A DNA stretch of 64,000 bases from assembly GCF_010093535.1 (NCBI RefSeq), contig NW_022985179.1:252395-316394 (forward strand). Reading direction: 5' to 3'. Shown piece after piece: positions 32,261 through 43,759 of the stretch. The number at the start of each line of letters is the position of its first letter. The first letter of the stretch is position 1. The notes below the pieces were generated by a model. It saw nothing but the letters and a program-made list of their open reading frames with translations, was not told the DNA's origin and did not search any database. The translations under genes and the position numbers were made by a program. The stretch is from Lindgomyces ingoldianus (Eukaryota > Ascomycota > Dothideomycetes > Pleosporales > Lindgomycetaceae).

Positions 32261-33240
32261 TTAACCTTAATCTTCTTCTATTCTTCTTTTAGATACTGCT
32301 TTACCTTAGCATTAGTTTTTAAAAACCATTTTAAAAGCTTCTACTTTAGCATCTACTAAATGTTATTAATAGGATTAAGATCTAGTAAGTTTGCTAGCCA
32401 CTAGGCTCTATTAATCCCTAGGTTTCTGTAGGCTTCTATAGTAGCGTACAACTTGTGTATAGAGTTATTATCTTCTATATAGCTAAAGCCTCTGCCTGTA
32501 TAAGCTTTATACGCCTGCTAGTACACCTAAATGTAAGGCAGAATATGTTAGATATACACCTAGAAGTTAATAGTTTCTTTAGTGTTTATGTACTACTTCT
32601 TTTTAAAGAAAACTAGTAGTCTGTTAGCATTAATTAAGATAATACTTTATACTATATAGCTACTAAAACTTTTAAATTTAGGTATTATATAATTAGAGTG
32701 TAAAGCTTTTTTAGCTAGGTAAGTAATATATACTTCTTCTAGGCTTATTTAAGCTAACATCTTGTTAGACTAAGCACGCCTATCCTACATCTCTTCTAGC
32801 TAGCTAAGGTGCTTCTATGCCTACTTGACTCTCTTAGCTTTATTGTTCTTTGTAAGAAAAAGCTTTTATGTTACTTTACAGCAATAGTACAGCTCTTTTT
32901 TAAAGGCTTTAACTAGTATTTAGCAGTAGATGTTAATGCCTAGCTTATAAGTAATTTTTTATAAGTTTTTTTAATGTTATTTAGTGTTCTTTGTTACATA
33001 GTAAACTAGATAGTGTTAAAGTAGTGTATTTAGTATAGGCAGCTAACCTTTTAGCTTTACTAGAGTTATTGCTGATTAAAGGCAGTTAGAAATATTCTGT
33101 TGTAAGGTCTCTATCTACTTGGCAATAGCCTGCTGTGTCTACCCTAGCTTAGCTAGTGTGTAGATTTAAACACGCTCCTTGTACGTTAGTTAACATTAAG
33201 GTGTTTTTAGCATTTTTAGTGCATTACTAGGGTAGAAAAA
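32261..33240 (-). pseudogene. Tc1/mariner-like transposase relic
   Basis: Minus-strand reading starts near 33224 with MLKTP--QLTYKERV-IYTLAKLG-TQQAIAK, a Tc1-type N-terminal helix-turn-helix. It ends near 32300-32480 with YIEDNNSIHKLYATIEAYRNLGINRA-WLANLLDLNPINNI--MLK-KLLK, the DDE-superfamily block around EDNAPxH and SPDLNPIENLW with SP changed to LL. RIP stops are present. Total length (~325 codons) is near full for Tc1. The left end abuts the A' LTR. I could not define terminal repeats. A C-terminal fragment of a second copy is at 36460. Confidence 0.75.
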
Positions 33241-33309
33241 ATACATAAAATTGTATAACAGGCCTTATATAAATAATGTATTTTTTCTAGAACGTTTATG
33301 TTAATTCTA
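33241..33309. other. AT-rich junction between Tc1 relic and unmutated island
   Basis: Contains ACATAAAATTGTATAAC at 33243-33259, which resembles ACATACAAAATTGCACTAAC beyond the other side of the island (35342-35358). This may be a remnant of a common insertion site, but it is short and AT-rich. Confidence 0.3.
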
Positions 33310-33332
33310 TGCACAGACCATCGGCCCATGTG

Positions 33333-33364
33333 GCGCTACAATCCCGTTCATGAGAGGGGTGTAC
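33333..33364 (+). repeat. Left inverted repeat of the cassette
   Basis: Twenty bases GCGCTACAATCCCGTTCATG are identical to the reverse complement of 35252-35271; the next bases (AGAGGGGTGTAC) match GAAGGGGGGTGTAC with small differences. Confidence 0.85.
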
Positions 33365-33679
33365 GCATTAAAGATTCGCCACTTCAGCATTTTAAACTAG
33401 TGAACTTCTCCGAGGACGCTAGCAGGGAGGACGGCCGACCCGTTCTGATCAGGAGCTTGCGCTGGAGGCGTTGAAGTTATTTTGGTGTGGAGGAGGAAGA
33501 GGTTGAGATAGACTTGTGGCGGGCGTAGATCGCCTCGCAACCTCCCACTCTATAGCACAGACAACAATAGTGAAATTGTGTTACTCCCACTTTTACCCCA
33601 TTCTAGACTCCGCGACTCTAGGAGACGGAGGAGAAATTTGTCAAAGGCGATCACAAGCCACGATCAAAAAATATCTACT

Positions 33680-34909
33680 TTACTCTGACAGACTTTTGCT
33701 TGACGTATCCTCGAAGTCGGGATCTTCGTCCGCCATCCGCTTCGCGGCTCTCTCCTCTTGCTTGATATATCTTGCTTCATCACCTGAAGTAATCTCTTCT
33801 GGGGGCGTTTCTGACCTCTTCCTCTTCTTGACTCCAGGGGCAATCGAATGCTTGCCAAGTGACCCCGCCTGTTGTACCTTGCTCTCCGCCGCAGTAAGGT
33901 ATTGGCAAAGTTGTTGAGCAGAAACAATTAATTCTTGATCCTGCTCCCTAATCTCATTATGTGCCAGTTCTTCGTAAGCGAAATCGCTAAGGCGGAGCCG
34001 CAGCCCTGGGTGGTCAGTGGGGTTTCCTTGATCGTCACGGAAGATCTAGTAATATTGTTAGGAAACAAAATTTACGAGACGTTTCTTTTCGAATATAGTA
34101 TACCTCATCTACAACTTCTTCAACTACCCGTAACTCATCTCCATCAGCAGTATGAAACAGGTTGGTTCGCCACGTCGACAACGTCGCTTTGCGTGAGCCT
34201 TTTCCGTATTCAATATCCAGCCCGACAACAACTTGTACGCTAGCGTCCGAATCTAGAAGATATTCTTCAGCTAACCGGCCCAAATCTTTCCTCTTCTGCG
34301 AATATGCCACTTCAATTATTACACCAGGGAATTGTGCGTCGTCGTGCCAGAAAGAGGAATCCGGCTCATGTTTCGACTCCGTATTAGGCGGTGCATCGTC
34401 GACTGGAAAACGAATTTCAGTAGAACGAGCTGGGTGCACCTTATGTGCAAAAATTGCAGCGCTGTTCGATCCCTCACGAATCAGTTTCAGCTGGCTGTAG
34501 ATCGCATCTTCAACACGAGCGAGGAACGATTCATGTATGCCAGACGGCATGCGTACGACAAGTCGATAACGCCGTGCGTCGTAATCATATCTACACACGT
34601 TCAATTGTTAGCCAGCGCTCCATCGGTCCTCGAGCGATCTCACCGGATTTTGTCCTTGACGAATCCAAACAGCGACTCGTCCCGCCCAAGCCGGTGCTCT
34701 AACTCGTCATACTCCCCTTTCGCGAGCTGAAATTCAGTCCACGGGTGTTGCTTCACGTGTCTTCCAGCTTGGATATCCTTGAAAAGCGCGACGATTCGGG
34801 GAGCCTGCGTGAAGGCTTTGTCGTGCGTTGGTGGAGGTGTCAAAGGCGTACTTATGAAGCTTGAGGGCGGCGTAATGTTTTCTTTTAGAGGATTGTGCAA
34901 TGAAGACAT
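33680..34909 (-). CDS. Intact three-exon gene, probable PD-(D/E)XK-type nuclease-fold protein (372 aa)
   Basis: Exons 34909-34644, 34590-34104 and 34045-33680; introns of 53 and 58 bp with GT-AG ends and CTAAC branch sites. The first intron splits an Arg codon (CG/A), the second lies between codons. Residues 20-33 are a Pro-rich TPLTPPPTHDK leader; 34-88 hold AFTQAPRIVALFKDIQAG and WTEFQLAKGEYDELE; 160-187 hold KHEPDSSFWHD..FPGVIIEVAYSQ, where P165-D166 and E182 fit the PD...E of the PD-(D/E)XK/Uma2-like fold. The usual Lys is not in place; K188 or K190 could substitute. YLLDSDASVQVVVGLDIEYG follows. The C-terminal third has a Gln-rich helix, a KKRKR basic cluster (324-328, possible nuclear signal) and an acidic end. 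It resembles a hypothetical-protein family common in Pezizomycotina. Start and splice frames are well supported; the biochemical role is inferred. Confidence 0.85.
34046..34103 (-). other. Intron 2 of the cassette gene
   Basis: 58 bp, GTATACTAT...ATTACTAG, with CCTAAC about 14 nt before the acceptor. Splicing joins RVVEEVVDE to IFRDDQGNPTDHPGLRLRLS. Unspliced reading leads to a premature stop at 34035. Confidence 0.88.
34591..34643 (-). other. Intron 1 of the cassette gene
   Basis: 53 bp, GTGAGATCG...GTGTGTAG, with GCTAAC 15 nt before the acceptor. Removing it joins ...KDKI with RYDYDARRYR and keeps one frame; without splicing a TGA follows within the donor. Confidence 0.88.
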
Positions 34910-35237
34910 AACAAAGTTTCATGTCATAGGGCGGGCTGGCATCGTGACGTTGAGTGAATGCTCAAGGGTAGTCGCGGCGAGCAGACAAGAAGTCAATCCC
35001 GCCTCAGTTGACTCAGCAACCCGCGCTCACGCTAACACACTTTTGGGTCTCTGGGATCTTGGCGGACCTGTGGCTGGAGGTTGCGCACGGGGCGTCTTAG
35101 CGTGGCGCTTACCTGCAAAACGGGGGAAGGTCCCACAATGAGGGTTTTGAAGCGGAGCGAGATCTGAATCCAGGGCCCAGAAACAAAGTCGCGTGACAGT
35201 TACGCAGGGCAACTTGAGTAACATTTTCATTCCCGTA
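34910..35237 (-). promoter_or_regulatory. Presumed promoter / 5' region of the cassette gene
   Basis: About 330 bp of unmutated DNA between the start codon and the right inverted repeat, with no further gene visible; overlapping open frames on both strands have no recognisable domain. I see no clear TATA box. Assigned by position only. Confidence 0.35.
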
Positions 35238-35271
35238 GTACACCCCCCTTCCATGAACGGGATTGTAGCGC
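35238..35271 (-). repeat. Right inverted repeat of the cassette
   Basis: Reverse complement begins GCGCTACAATCCCGTTCATG and continues GAAGGGGGGTGTAC; counterpart of 33333-33364. Confidence 0.85.
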
Positions 35272-35356
35272 GCGCAGGGGCCAAGTGGCAATCGCCTGTG
35301 CAGTGGATGAGTAAGCAATGAAATTTTCTATGTAATTTACATACAAAATTGCACTA

Positions 35357-36459
35357 ACGTACTTCACAGGTAAGTTGCTTACACACCTAAGTTGCTTACT
35401 TTTACTAAGACCCTACTAAACTACTTTTTTTATACTAATGCATTCTTAACAACACTACTTAGATGTGCTAAAAAAAAATGTTAAATATAGCTTACACTTT
35501 AAGCTTTTAAATAAAACATAAAATTTTTAAAGAAATATACTATAGCTATGTATAAAGTTTTTTAAAAGATAATAAATAACTATAGCACTAGATAACTTTT
35601 ATAAGCTAATTTTATAGCTAACTTATAAAGGCTAAGTAATAATAAAAAGTAGGTAATTATTAAGACTATACTTAAGCTATATAGATAAGAATTTTTCTCT
35701 TAGATAGCATTTATAGCTAATATAGCTAATTTTTTACACGCTAAGCATAATCTAGGCTATATTAGCATAAACTAGCCTAGTATGTTTAGCAAGTGTTATT
35801 TAAAGCTTAAAGTAATATTTAAGTATAGTGTAACTATAAAAGAGCTTTTTATAAAAGTTTTTAAAGTAATTTAAAGTAAGTTTAGCTTTATAAAAAATAT
35901 TAAAGCTAAGTATAGCATCTAAAATAATAATATATATAACTTTAGTAAAATAAGCTTTATTATAAGCTAAATATTTATTAACTATACTTACATTTAAAAC
36001 TTTACTTTAAGCTTTTAATAACATTTTATTAACATACTAAGCTAGTTTATACTAATATAGTCTAGATTACACTTAGCATGTAAAGAATTAGCTATATTAG
36101 CTATAAATGCTATTTAAAAGAAAAATTCTTACATATATAGCTTAAGTATAGTATTAATAATTACCTACTTTTTATTATTACTTAGCCTTTATAAGTTAGC
36201 TATAGAATTAGCTTATAAAGGTTATTTAGTGCTATAGTTATTTATTATCTTTTAAAAGACTTTAAATATAGCTGCAGCAAGTTTTTTTAAAAGTTTTATA
36301 TTTTATTTAAAAGCTTAAAGTATAAGCTATATCTAACATTCTTTTAGCATGTCTAAGTAGTATTGTTAGAAATGCATTAGTATAAAAAAAAGTAGTTTAG
36401 TAGGGTCTTAGCAAAAGTAAGTAACTTAGGTGTATAAGCAACTTGCCTGTAAAGTACGT
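35357..36459. mobile_element. Palindromic Fot1/pogo-like derivative (subfamily 1), copy 1
   Basis: 1103 bp flanked by TA (35355-35356, 36460-36461). It starts ACGTACTTCACAGG and ends with its reverse complement. Inverted arms of ~475 bp (35357-~35835 and ~35985-36459) face each other around a ~150-bp loop. Each arm encodes the transposase N-terminus (MH...YLDVLK, then IQLTL-AFK-DIKLLKK, as readable in the less mutated copy at 60043), so the element carries two head-in copies of the 5' half and no C-terminal half. It cannot make transposase; movement would need a helper that recognises the shared ends. Confidence 0.88.
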
Positions 36460-36693
36460 TAAGTCAGCATTTACCACTTAGTATGCCTACTACCTGCTTA
36501 TATAACAGCCTAGCAGCGCTTTTACATTAATTATATATACTTCTTATAGTTATTAACCTTAATATTCTCTTATTCTTCTTTTTAATACTGCTTTACTTTA
36601 GCATTAGTTTTTAGAAACTGTTTTAAAAGCTTCTACTTTAGCATCTGCTAAATGTTCTTAATAGGATTAAGATCTAGTAAGTTTACTAGCTGC
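36460..36693 (-). pseudogene. Tc1/mariner-like transposase, C-terminal fragment
   Basis: Minus-strand reading LVNLLDLNPIKNI--MLK-KLLKQFLKTNAKVKQY near 36570-36690 repeats the C-terminus of the Tc1 relic at 32261. The upstream part is replaced by the A3 LTR at 36694. The stretch 36462-36550 is probably its 3' untranslated end. Confidence 0.7.
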
Positions 36694-37398
36694 TGTTACA
36701 ATCCTTGCTCTGTAGGAGCACGCGGGCCGGGGAATAGTTCGGGGTGTAAAGAGGAATAGGCTGTCGGATGTACAGTCCTCAGCCTTATTCAGGTATGGAG
36801 ATAGAAGGGGGCCGGATTGTGGTTTGCCCTTGCACAGCAGTATAGGAAGCGCTAGGTTAAACAGTTTATAAGAACAGAATAGAAGGTATATATAAGGCTA
36901 AATATATAACTAGTATTACAGCTTGTTAGAAAGCTGGATACTACTTAGTCTATGTAAAAAATAAACTAAACATTAATTACACCTTCTAAAGGTTAATTAA
37001 GTAAAACTATATATATATATGTTACTTTTCTTGCTAAGCTAGTAGTACCTTGTAAGAGGTTGCACCTCTTAGCAGTAATGTGCTACTAGATGCTGCAATG
37101 TGCTGTAAGGCTTAGCCCTGTTTTGTGATGACAAGCACTGTCTCTACTACTGTATAGAGCTGGGGAAGCAAGGCAGAGTAGGTCGGCTCTATTTCAGCTA
37201 CACTAAGATAGAGAGGAGAAAGGGAGCTTTAAAGGCAGCTCTGCAGAAGAAGTGCTTGCAGCGCTAAGGCGCTAGCAAGGACGCTAGCGCTAAGTAAACT
37301 AATAGCGTTACGCTAGTCGCACCCCTTATATCCTAATTAGCTGCACAGGCAGCTTGTTATGTGACGCGCAACAGAGCTCTCTGCGTAGGACTGTCACA

Positions 37399-40300
37399 TT
37401 ACCCCCTTCTAAGGCAGTCTTGTCCCTAAGACTAAGTAGTTTAGCGCTTTTACATTAGTTTTTAAACTAGTTAAGACCTTAGCGTAGGTTAATTATTAAC
37501 TTTTATAAGTTCTATATTCTTACCTTTTTTATACACTTGCAACTAGGCGTCTAGTCGCGCTGGCAGACTAGGCTTAGTAGGATATGCTTAGTAGAAGTCC
37601 CTTACCTTATGCAGAGCTCTAAGGAATCTGTTAGCATTATACTAGGTAGGGTTAGGATTATAGCCTACCTATAAGGCTTAGTATTAGAGACGCCTGCGGT
37701 AGACGTGACTATCTAGGATGTTCTAAACCTGCTACTTAGGGTAACTGTTAACCTTAATTAGCTCCTCTAGGGGCTTAACCTAACCTAGCAGTGTTGTAGG
37801 TGCTGCCTGCTGTAGGCAGTCTACATAGAAGATGTTGTGCATCTTTATGTATAAAGAGAGCTTAAGCTAGTACAAATAACCTCTTATGCTTATAATTAGA
37901 TAAGGCCTGTACATCTGCTAGTTAAGCTTCTAGCTAGGGCGCCCTATAGTAAAGCCCTTAAAAGTTACATATACCTTATTACCTACTATAAAGTTAGGCT
38001 TATGCTGCTTTTTATTTACTTAAGCTGCTTACTACTTTTAGGCTTAAGTAATGCCCTTTCTTACAATCTTAATTACTTATTATATAGTGTTGTAGTAGAG
38101 CTTAGCATAGCTTTAAGCCTTCTTATGTAAAATCTGCTCTAGCGCAGTTAGTAAGCGTTTTATACATGCCTTCTAGTTCTAGTAGTGTGTTAGATAATAG
38201 CTAAACTTAATTTTAAACAGTAATAACTCTATTATCTTATACAGTAGAGATGCTTAAGCCTAGTCTATACAGGGCAGCAGGTCTAACTAGTTGTCCTAAA
38301 AGTAATTAACAAATAGACATAGTTGCTAGTTAATATACTAATTTAGCACCTTTATGTTGCTATTAGTCTAAAAATAGTAGGGCGTAAAAAGCTTTTATTT
38401 AACACTAGTAAAGTAGTAAAGCTTATCTATAAATATAAAAGTAAACTATAGTCTATAGTTAGAAATAATTAATTAAGAGGGTCTATAGACACGCTAGATA
38501 TAGCAATAGTATAGGTCTGCAGCCCTTACAGCAGTAATAGTCTTATAGCACAGCAGTAAGAAGCAGCACTTGCTTAGATAGTCTACTATAATAAACACAT
38601 TATTATAGCTAGCTTAATTAAGTAAAAATAACTTAAAATTTATAAAAATGTTTTACTATACTTACTTAAGTATTAGTAGTAGCTTAAAAAGCTTTAAAGT
38701 CTTATCTTAAAAAATATAGCTCTACTAATAAGCTTTATAGGCGCTAATGTAGGTCTTAACATCCTAGCTTATGCTTAGCTAGTAGTACTACTTGCGTAGT
38801 AGCTTAGTTATTTTCCTAGTCTTAAGATGTGTAGTAAGTTGCGTTGTGTAAACAGCATAGATAAAGTAGGTTCTTAGAAACTAAACAGCTAGGACTATAA
38901 GCTTCCCTTCCTTTAGTAGTAAGCCCTTAGTGTTAAGCTTTTATTATAAGCTAAGATTTTATGCTTTATTATAGTAGTATTATAAGCTTTTATAATTCTA
39001 ATTAGCATTTAAAATCTAATTAATAAGCTTATATAGTTAATTTATTAGCAGTAGCTTTATAAGCTTTTTATTTAGTAAAGGGGTGCTCTATAAAGCAGTG
39101 TATAATTAAGTAACAAGACTAACACTAATCTACTTTTAGCTTAAAAAAGAGTGTGTATAAGTAGCTTTATTTTTTTTTTTTTATATTTTAAGCTTTTTTT
39201 ACTTTCTTAACAGCGCGTCTGCAATAATGTTAGCAGTGCCTAAGCAGTAGGTTAGTGTAAGGTTAAAGTCTACTATTAGTATAGCCTATTATATCTAGTA
39301 AGAGGTAAGCTTACACTTAATAGTAAAGTACTTAAAAGCTTAGTAGTTAGTAATTACTATAAATAGCTTATTTTATTATAGGCTTATTAGCTACGCTTAC
39401 TACTTTTATAAGCCTTAAATAACTATAAGCATCTTTTTATTATATATGTTATAGTTTATCTGTAGTAGGCTTATAGTCTTAAAGTAGAACGCTACAGGGC
39501 GCTAGATGCTGTTGTTCTGCAGCTGCAATAGTACTTCTATAATAACTTTATTACTTATGTTAGTCTCTATACGCGTCTTATAATCTAGTAAGTAGTGTGT
39601 AAAGATGTTGTCTAATAGTATAAGGTTTTTAGCGCGCTTAAACACAGCTAACTTATGCTCTTTTAAAGAATGCTAGGCGCTACGCTTAAGCAGCTTTATA
39701 AGCAGCTATACAATGTAACTATAGTTCTTAAGAAAGGCGCAGTAGAAGTTGCAGAACCCTAGGAACAACTATAGGCTCTTAATTAAAGTTAGTATAGGCT
39801 AGTCTTAGACAGTAGCTACCTTAGTAAGGTCCTTACAAATTCTGTTTATACTAATAATAAAACTTAAGAATTTTATCTTAGTAACTATAAATTTACTCTT
39901 TTTAAAGTTAATTTATAGGCTAGTGTTTTACAGACAACATAGAACCTTAGTAACATATGCCTTATACTATAAAAGGTTGTCTAAGTAAATTAGAATGTTG
40001 TTAAGGTAAGCTATATAAAAGTTATTAAGTAAGCTATGTAAAACCTAATTAATATATTACTAAAAAGTTATAAAGCTATTATAAAGTCTAAAAAGCAGCA
40101 TATAATACTTATAGTTACTATAGCGTGTTTAGAAAGTAGTTAGGTCCTTAACCTCTTTAGTAAGCTAGATGTAATAGAACACCTGTTGTATGTTAAGCTT
40201 AGTAAAGACCTTAGCTACAGCTAGCTGTGTAAGCGTCTTTTAGATTAAAAGTATTAAGTAAGTATTTTTTTTTATAATTATGTTAAGCTTATAATAGTTT

Positions 40301-43126
40301 ATATAGAACTTCTACCTTTTTTCTAGCTTCTTAGTAAACAAGACTAGAGAAGCGTAGCTAGTGTTACTGTGCATAATAAATCTGCGTTGCAGGTGGTTGT
40401 CTAGATAGTCCTTAACTAGCCTAAGCTGCTTTAGAGACATGCTGTATAGCAGGCTGCTTAATAGAGTGTTCTCTGCTATTAGCTTAATATTATAGTTAAT
40501 GCTAGGTTAGTGTAGCAGCAGTTTGTCTAAGTCTCTCTTTAAAAAGTAAGCTAGCGTAGCTCTAGTGTACGCAGGGGATAGTAACTTTTTAAGCATTAGC
40601 TGTTAGAGCTTATTTTTAGAATTAACTATTATAGGTGCTTAGCAGTCCTTAATTAGTTAATTAACTTTATAGACGCTAATATGTCTAATTATAACATTTC
40701 TGCGCCTTGCGTGTAGCATAAATATAGCAGCATTAATTACGTTTACCTCTAGCCCTACCTTAGCAAGTGCTTTTTTAGATACAGCTAGTTAACATTAGCG
40801 CACTTAATTAGCGCTAGGGGGCATTAGTTAAAAATTAAGTTACTTTTTTATCTTTTTTAAGTTCTACTACTAATTATACTTTTAAGTTAATTAAAGTTAG
40901 TATTAATTAATTTTTAATATTTTTATAAACTTATCTTATTAGTTAGTGTCTACTTAATAAAATTAGTTAATCTATAGGGACACACTGCGCATAAGGATAA
41001 TAATATTACACTTATAGTCCTGCGTTTAATTATTGTCTAGCTACTAAATTAATTATTCCTTATAGTTAATCTAGACACTAGCCTTTTTAAGAACTTTATA
41101 GCTTATAATTAAGTTATAACAGCTTATGTTATAGAAGATAAAAAGTGTAGGCAGCTAGTAGCTATTAATTACTAGATTTATATAAAAGTACTTGTCTACT
41201 TATCTATTTAGTTAATTATTATATCTTATAATAAAGATAGACTTAATGCTAAGCATCTTAGGCTATAGGTGCTTCTAGATTGTCTGCAGGTGTTGTAAGT
41301 AGATTAGATTATAGCTGCTAGCCTCTATGTTAATAAAACTATTTAAGTGTACAGTAATCTCTCTAGCAGAGACACAGTAGGGCAGCATAAAAAGCTTACT
41401 ACTAAATAGCAGCTTACATAGCTTCTGCGCTAGCGCTTTATTTATTAACTCTAAAAAGAAAACTTTTTTTAGAGTAAGTTTTTCTTTAATTTACTGTTTT
41501 TACTAAAGCTTACAGTGTCTAGCTCCTGCGCTGCTTCTATAGCCTTACTTTTAGCGCAGGCGTAAAGGCAGTTGCAACTTATATGTTCTAGCTAATAGTA
41601 TAAGTAGCAGGTTATAGCATTCTTTATTAAAGCTGCCTACGCTTAAAGTGTTACTAGAGTTGTTAAAGCAGTAGCAGCAGCAGCAGGTTAAAAAATGTTT
41701 TAACACATAAGCTTCTTTTTACCTCTTTGCGCGTGTTACGCGCTTAACTCTATAGCAGACCTCTGCAGTAAGAAGAATATTTAGTAGGCTTACTTTATGT
41801 AATTAAAGAAGCTAACTATTAGGTTATTATAGTAAGTCTCTATATATACTTAAAGCTAACTTAATAAGGTGTTATAAATCTTATCTTTTTACTACTTAAG
41901 CAGCAGCTTAGCTTTATTTATAAGGTATATAAACTAGGCCTTAAAGTCTTTAAAATTCTAAAATAGCTTTATTTTAAGCTAGTAAAGCTTAGTTTTAGCT
42001 TTTATTTACTAGTTAGTATTTTTAAAGCTTCTTTTTAAAAAGCTTATAATATTTTTAGTTATTACTAGCTTGCTTTACTACTTTTAAGCTTTAAAGTAAA
42101 AAACTAGTTAACTTAGCGCTTAACTACTTACCTTACTTTTAGTATAGTATACTTAAGTGTTTTCCTCTTTTATAAAGTTACTATCTGCAGGTATAAAGTA
42201 GTTTATGTTGTAAAGTAGCTTACTTATTAAGAGGTCTTTTTAGTAATTAAATTTAATATTATTTTTGCCTATAAACCTAGGCAGATTCTCTGCTTTAGCT
42301 AACAGTTTTAGCCTAGCTCCCTAGCTTATAGTACTAATATAAAAGAGGTTAAGTGTTCTTAGCGTAGCTAGGTTAAATTACAGTTGCTTTTTTAGTATAG
42401 TTAGTATAAGTGTGCCTCTTAGCGCTTAATAAGCTCTGTCTAAAAGAAATAATTAATTACACACTAGCATAGTAGCAGCTTTAAGTTTTTTAACTTTATT
42501 TTTATAATTAGCTAGGTGTTTAAAAGTTTTATTTAGTAAGCTTTAAAGCTTTTATAGCTTTTTACTAACTTTTACTTACTTAGCTTCTGCTATGTTAACT
42601 ACTTTAGTAAAAGTATTAGTGTAGTCTTAGTAAGCTTACACTTTTAATAACTACTATAGTAGCTTATTTGCTATAACTGCGTAATCTACAGCTATAAGGT
42701 TTAGTAGGTCTAGGCAGAGGCTAATTAAATTATAATTAGTAGTACTCTAGGTAATAGCCTTTGTCTAGAATAATAGTGCTTTCCTAGCTTACTAAGCGCG
42801 CGTGTGCGCAGTCTTAATAGCATAGTCCTTCTTAAACACATTGTTAGTGTAGAACTAGGCCTAGCATAGCAGCGTCCTTAGTTTAGGCGTATAGGCGTTG
42901 CTAGTAGGCTAGGCAGTAGAATTAATATGCATTTTAATTCTTAACAGCTTTCTTATTTTAGTGCTTTTAGCTCCTTCCCTCTACTCTAGGGTCTAGCAGT
43001 CTGCAGAGGTATAGTGTAGTGTGAGCCCTAGGTCTGGTGACGGTGGGGCTGATAGTTGATTAGTGGTGGGTTTGTACGTGGGTTTGTACAGAGCCTGCGG
43101 CTCTCTTCGCGTTGTTGCGGTGGTAG
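37399..43126 (-). pseudogene. B2 gag-pol relic
   Basis: Collinear with B1 8302-14020 and mutated at many but not all of the same positions, so the two copies share ancestry and were hit by RIP in part independently. From left to right on the minus strand: chromodomain end, integrase, RNase H, RT, knuckle, gag. No frame is intact. The final ~300 bp of the 5' leader continue at 50832-51127, right of A1. Confidence 0.82.
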
Positions 43127-43131
43127 TTAGT

Positions 43132-43724
43132 TGTTACGGTCTACGGTTGGACCAGCGTAACCCCACCAACAGTGCTCCACGATCTGGCTGAATTAGGGCA
43201 GGGCTCGCTTACAGACTAATTGGAGGATGCGGAGACAGCGCAGCTGCCTGAGATTATAGAAGAATGCTCTGTCTAATAAGAAGACAGGCCACAAGTCTAG
43301 GGAGTCTAAGGGAGCTTATAGGAGCCCCTCTTAGTAGGCTACTATAAACTCCCCCTAACTCCTCTTAGCACTCCCGCACATGTATATAGTTCCTATATTA
43401 AACAACCTTTAAAAGGTGTGTTTAATGTTTAGTTTATTCTCTACATAGACTAAGTAGCATTTAGCTTTTTAAAGAGCTGCAATACTATTTATATATCTTA
43501 CACTATATATACCTCTAACCCTGTCTAACAGGACTATTTAACCCTAGCCTCCCTACTGCCGCACATAGGGCAAACCACAATCTAGTCACTCTCCCTCCCT
43601 CTATTAGCCTAATAGCCTGTACGTAGGACTGTACACCCTACTAGATTGGCCTCTACTATCTGTCCTACTACCCCCTTAGGAACATTATAAGACCTAAGTG
43701 CTTTCTAAAGTAAGAATTATAACA
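43132..43724 (+). repeat. A1 5' LTR
   Basis: 593 bp, TGTTACGGTCTACGGTTGG...ATTATAACA; outer left end intact, inner end mutated (CCTAAGTGCTTTCTAAAG against CCCGAGTGCTTCCCGAAG in the 3' LTR). Confidence 0.93.
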
Positions 43725-43759
43725 TTAAACACTACCTCTTTAAAAAGTATAGCAACTTT

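Larger units (their letters stand above)
33310..35302 (-). mobile_element. Unmutated cassette bounded by inverted repeats, carrying one gene
   Basis: A ~2-kb island with normal GC and CpG between RIP-mutated repeats. Inner inverted repeats are 33333-33364 (GCGCTACAATCCCGTTCATG...GTAC) and 35238-35271 (the reverse complement with two mismatches and two extra bases). Weaker outward similarity reaches TGCACAG at 33310-33316 and CTGTGCA at 35296-35302. The single gene lies entirely between them. No transposase is visible and no convincing target duplication (flanks ATTCTA and GTGGAT). It could be a gene-carrying non-autonomous DNA element, a captured gene, or an insertion of a new type. The mobile nature is inferred from the repeats. 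Confidence 0.5.

Noticed and set aside
33516..33917. Plus-strand frame of 133 codons across the island
   Set aside because: Antisense shadow of exon 3 of the minus-strand gene; no domain.
33664..33927. Minus-strand Arg-rich frame of 87 codons
   Set aside because: Out of frame with exon 3; the spliced frame reads through to TAA at 33680 with family-like sequence.
34162..34730. Several plus-strand frames over 34162-34730
   Set aside because: Antisense shadows of exons 1 and 2, which carry the recognisable protein.
35027..35318. Overlapping minus-strand frames upstream of the cassette gene
   Set aside because: They run through the right inverted repeat and the presumed promoter without recognisable motif or splice link.
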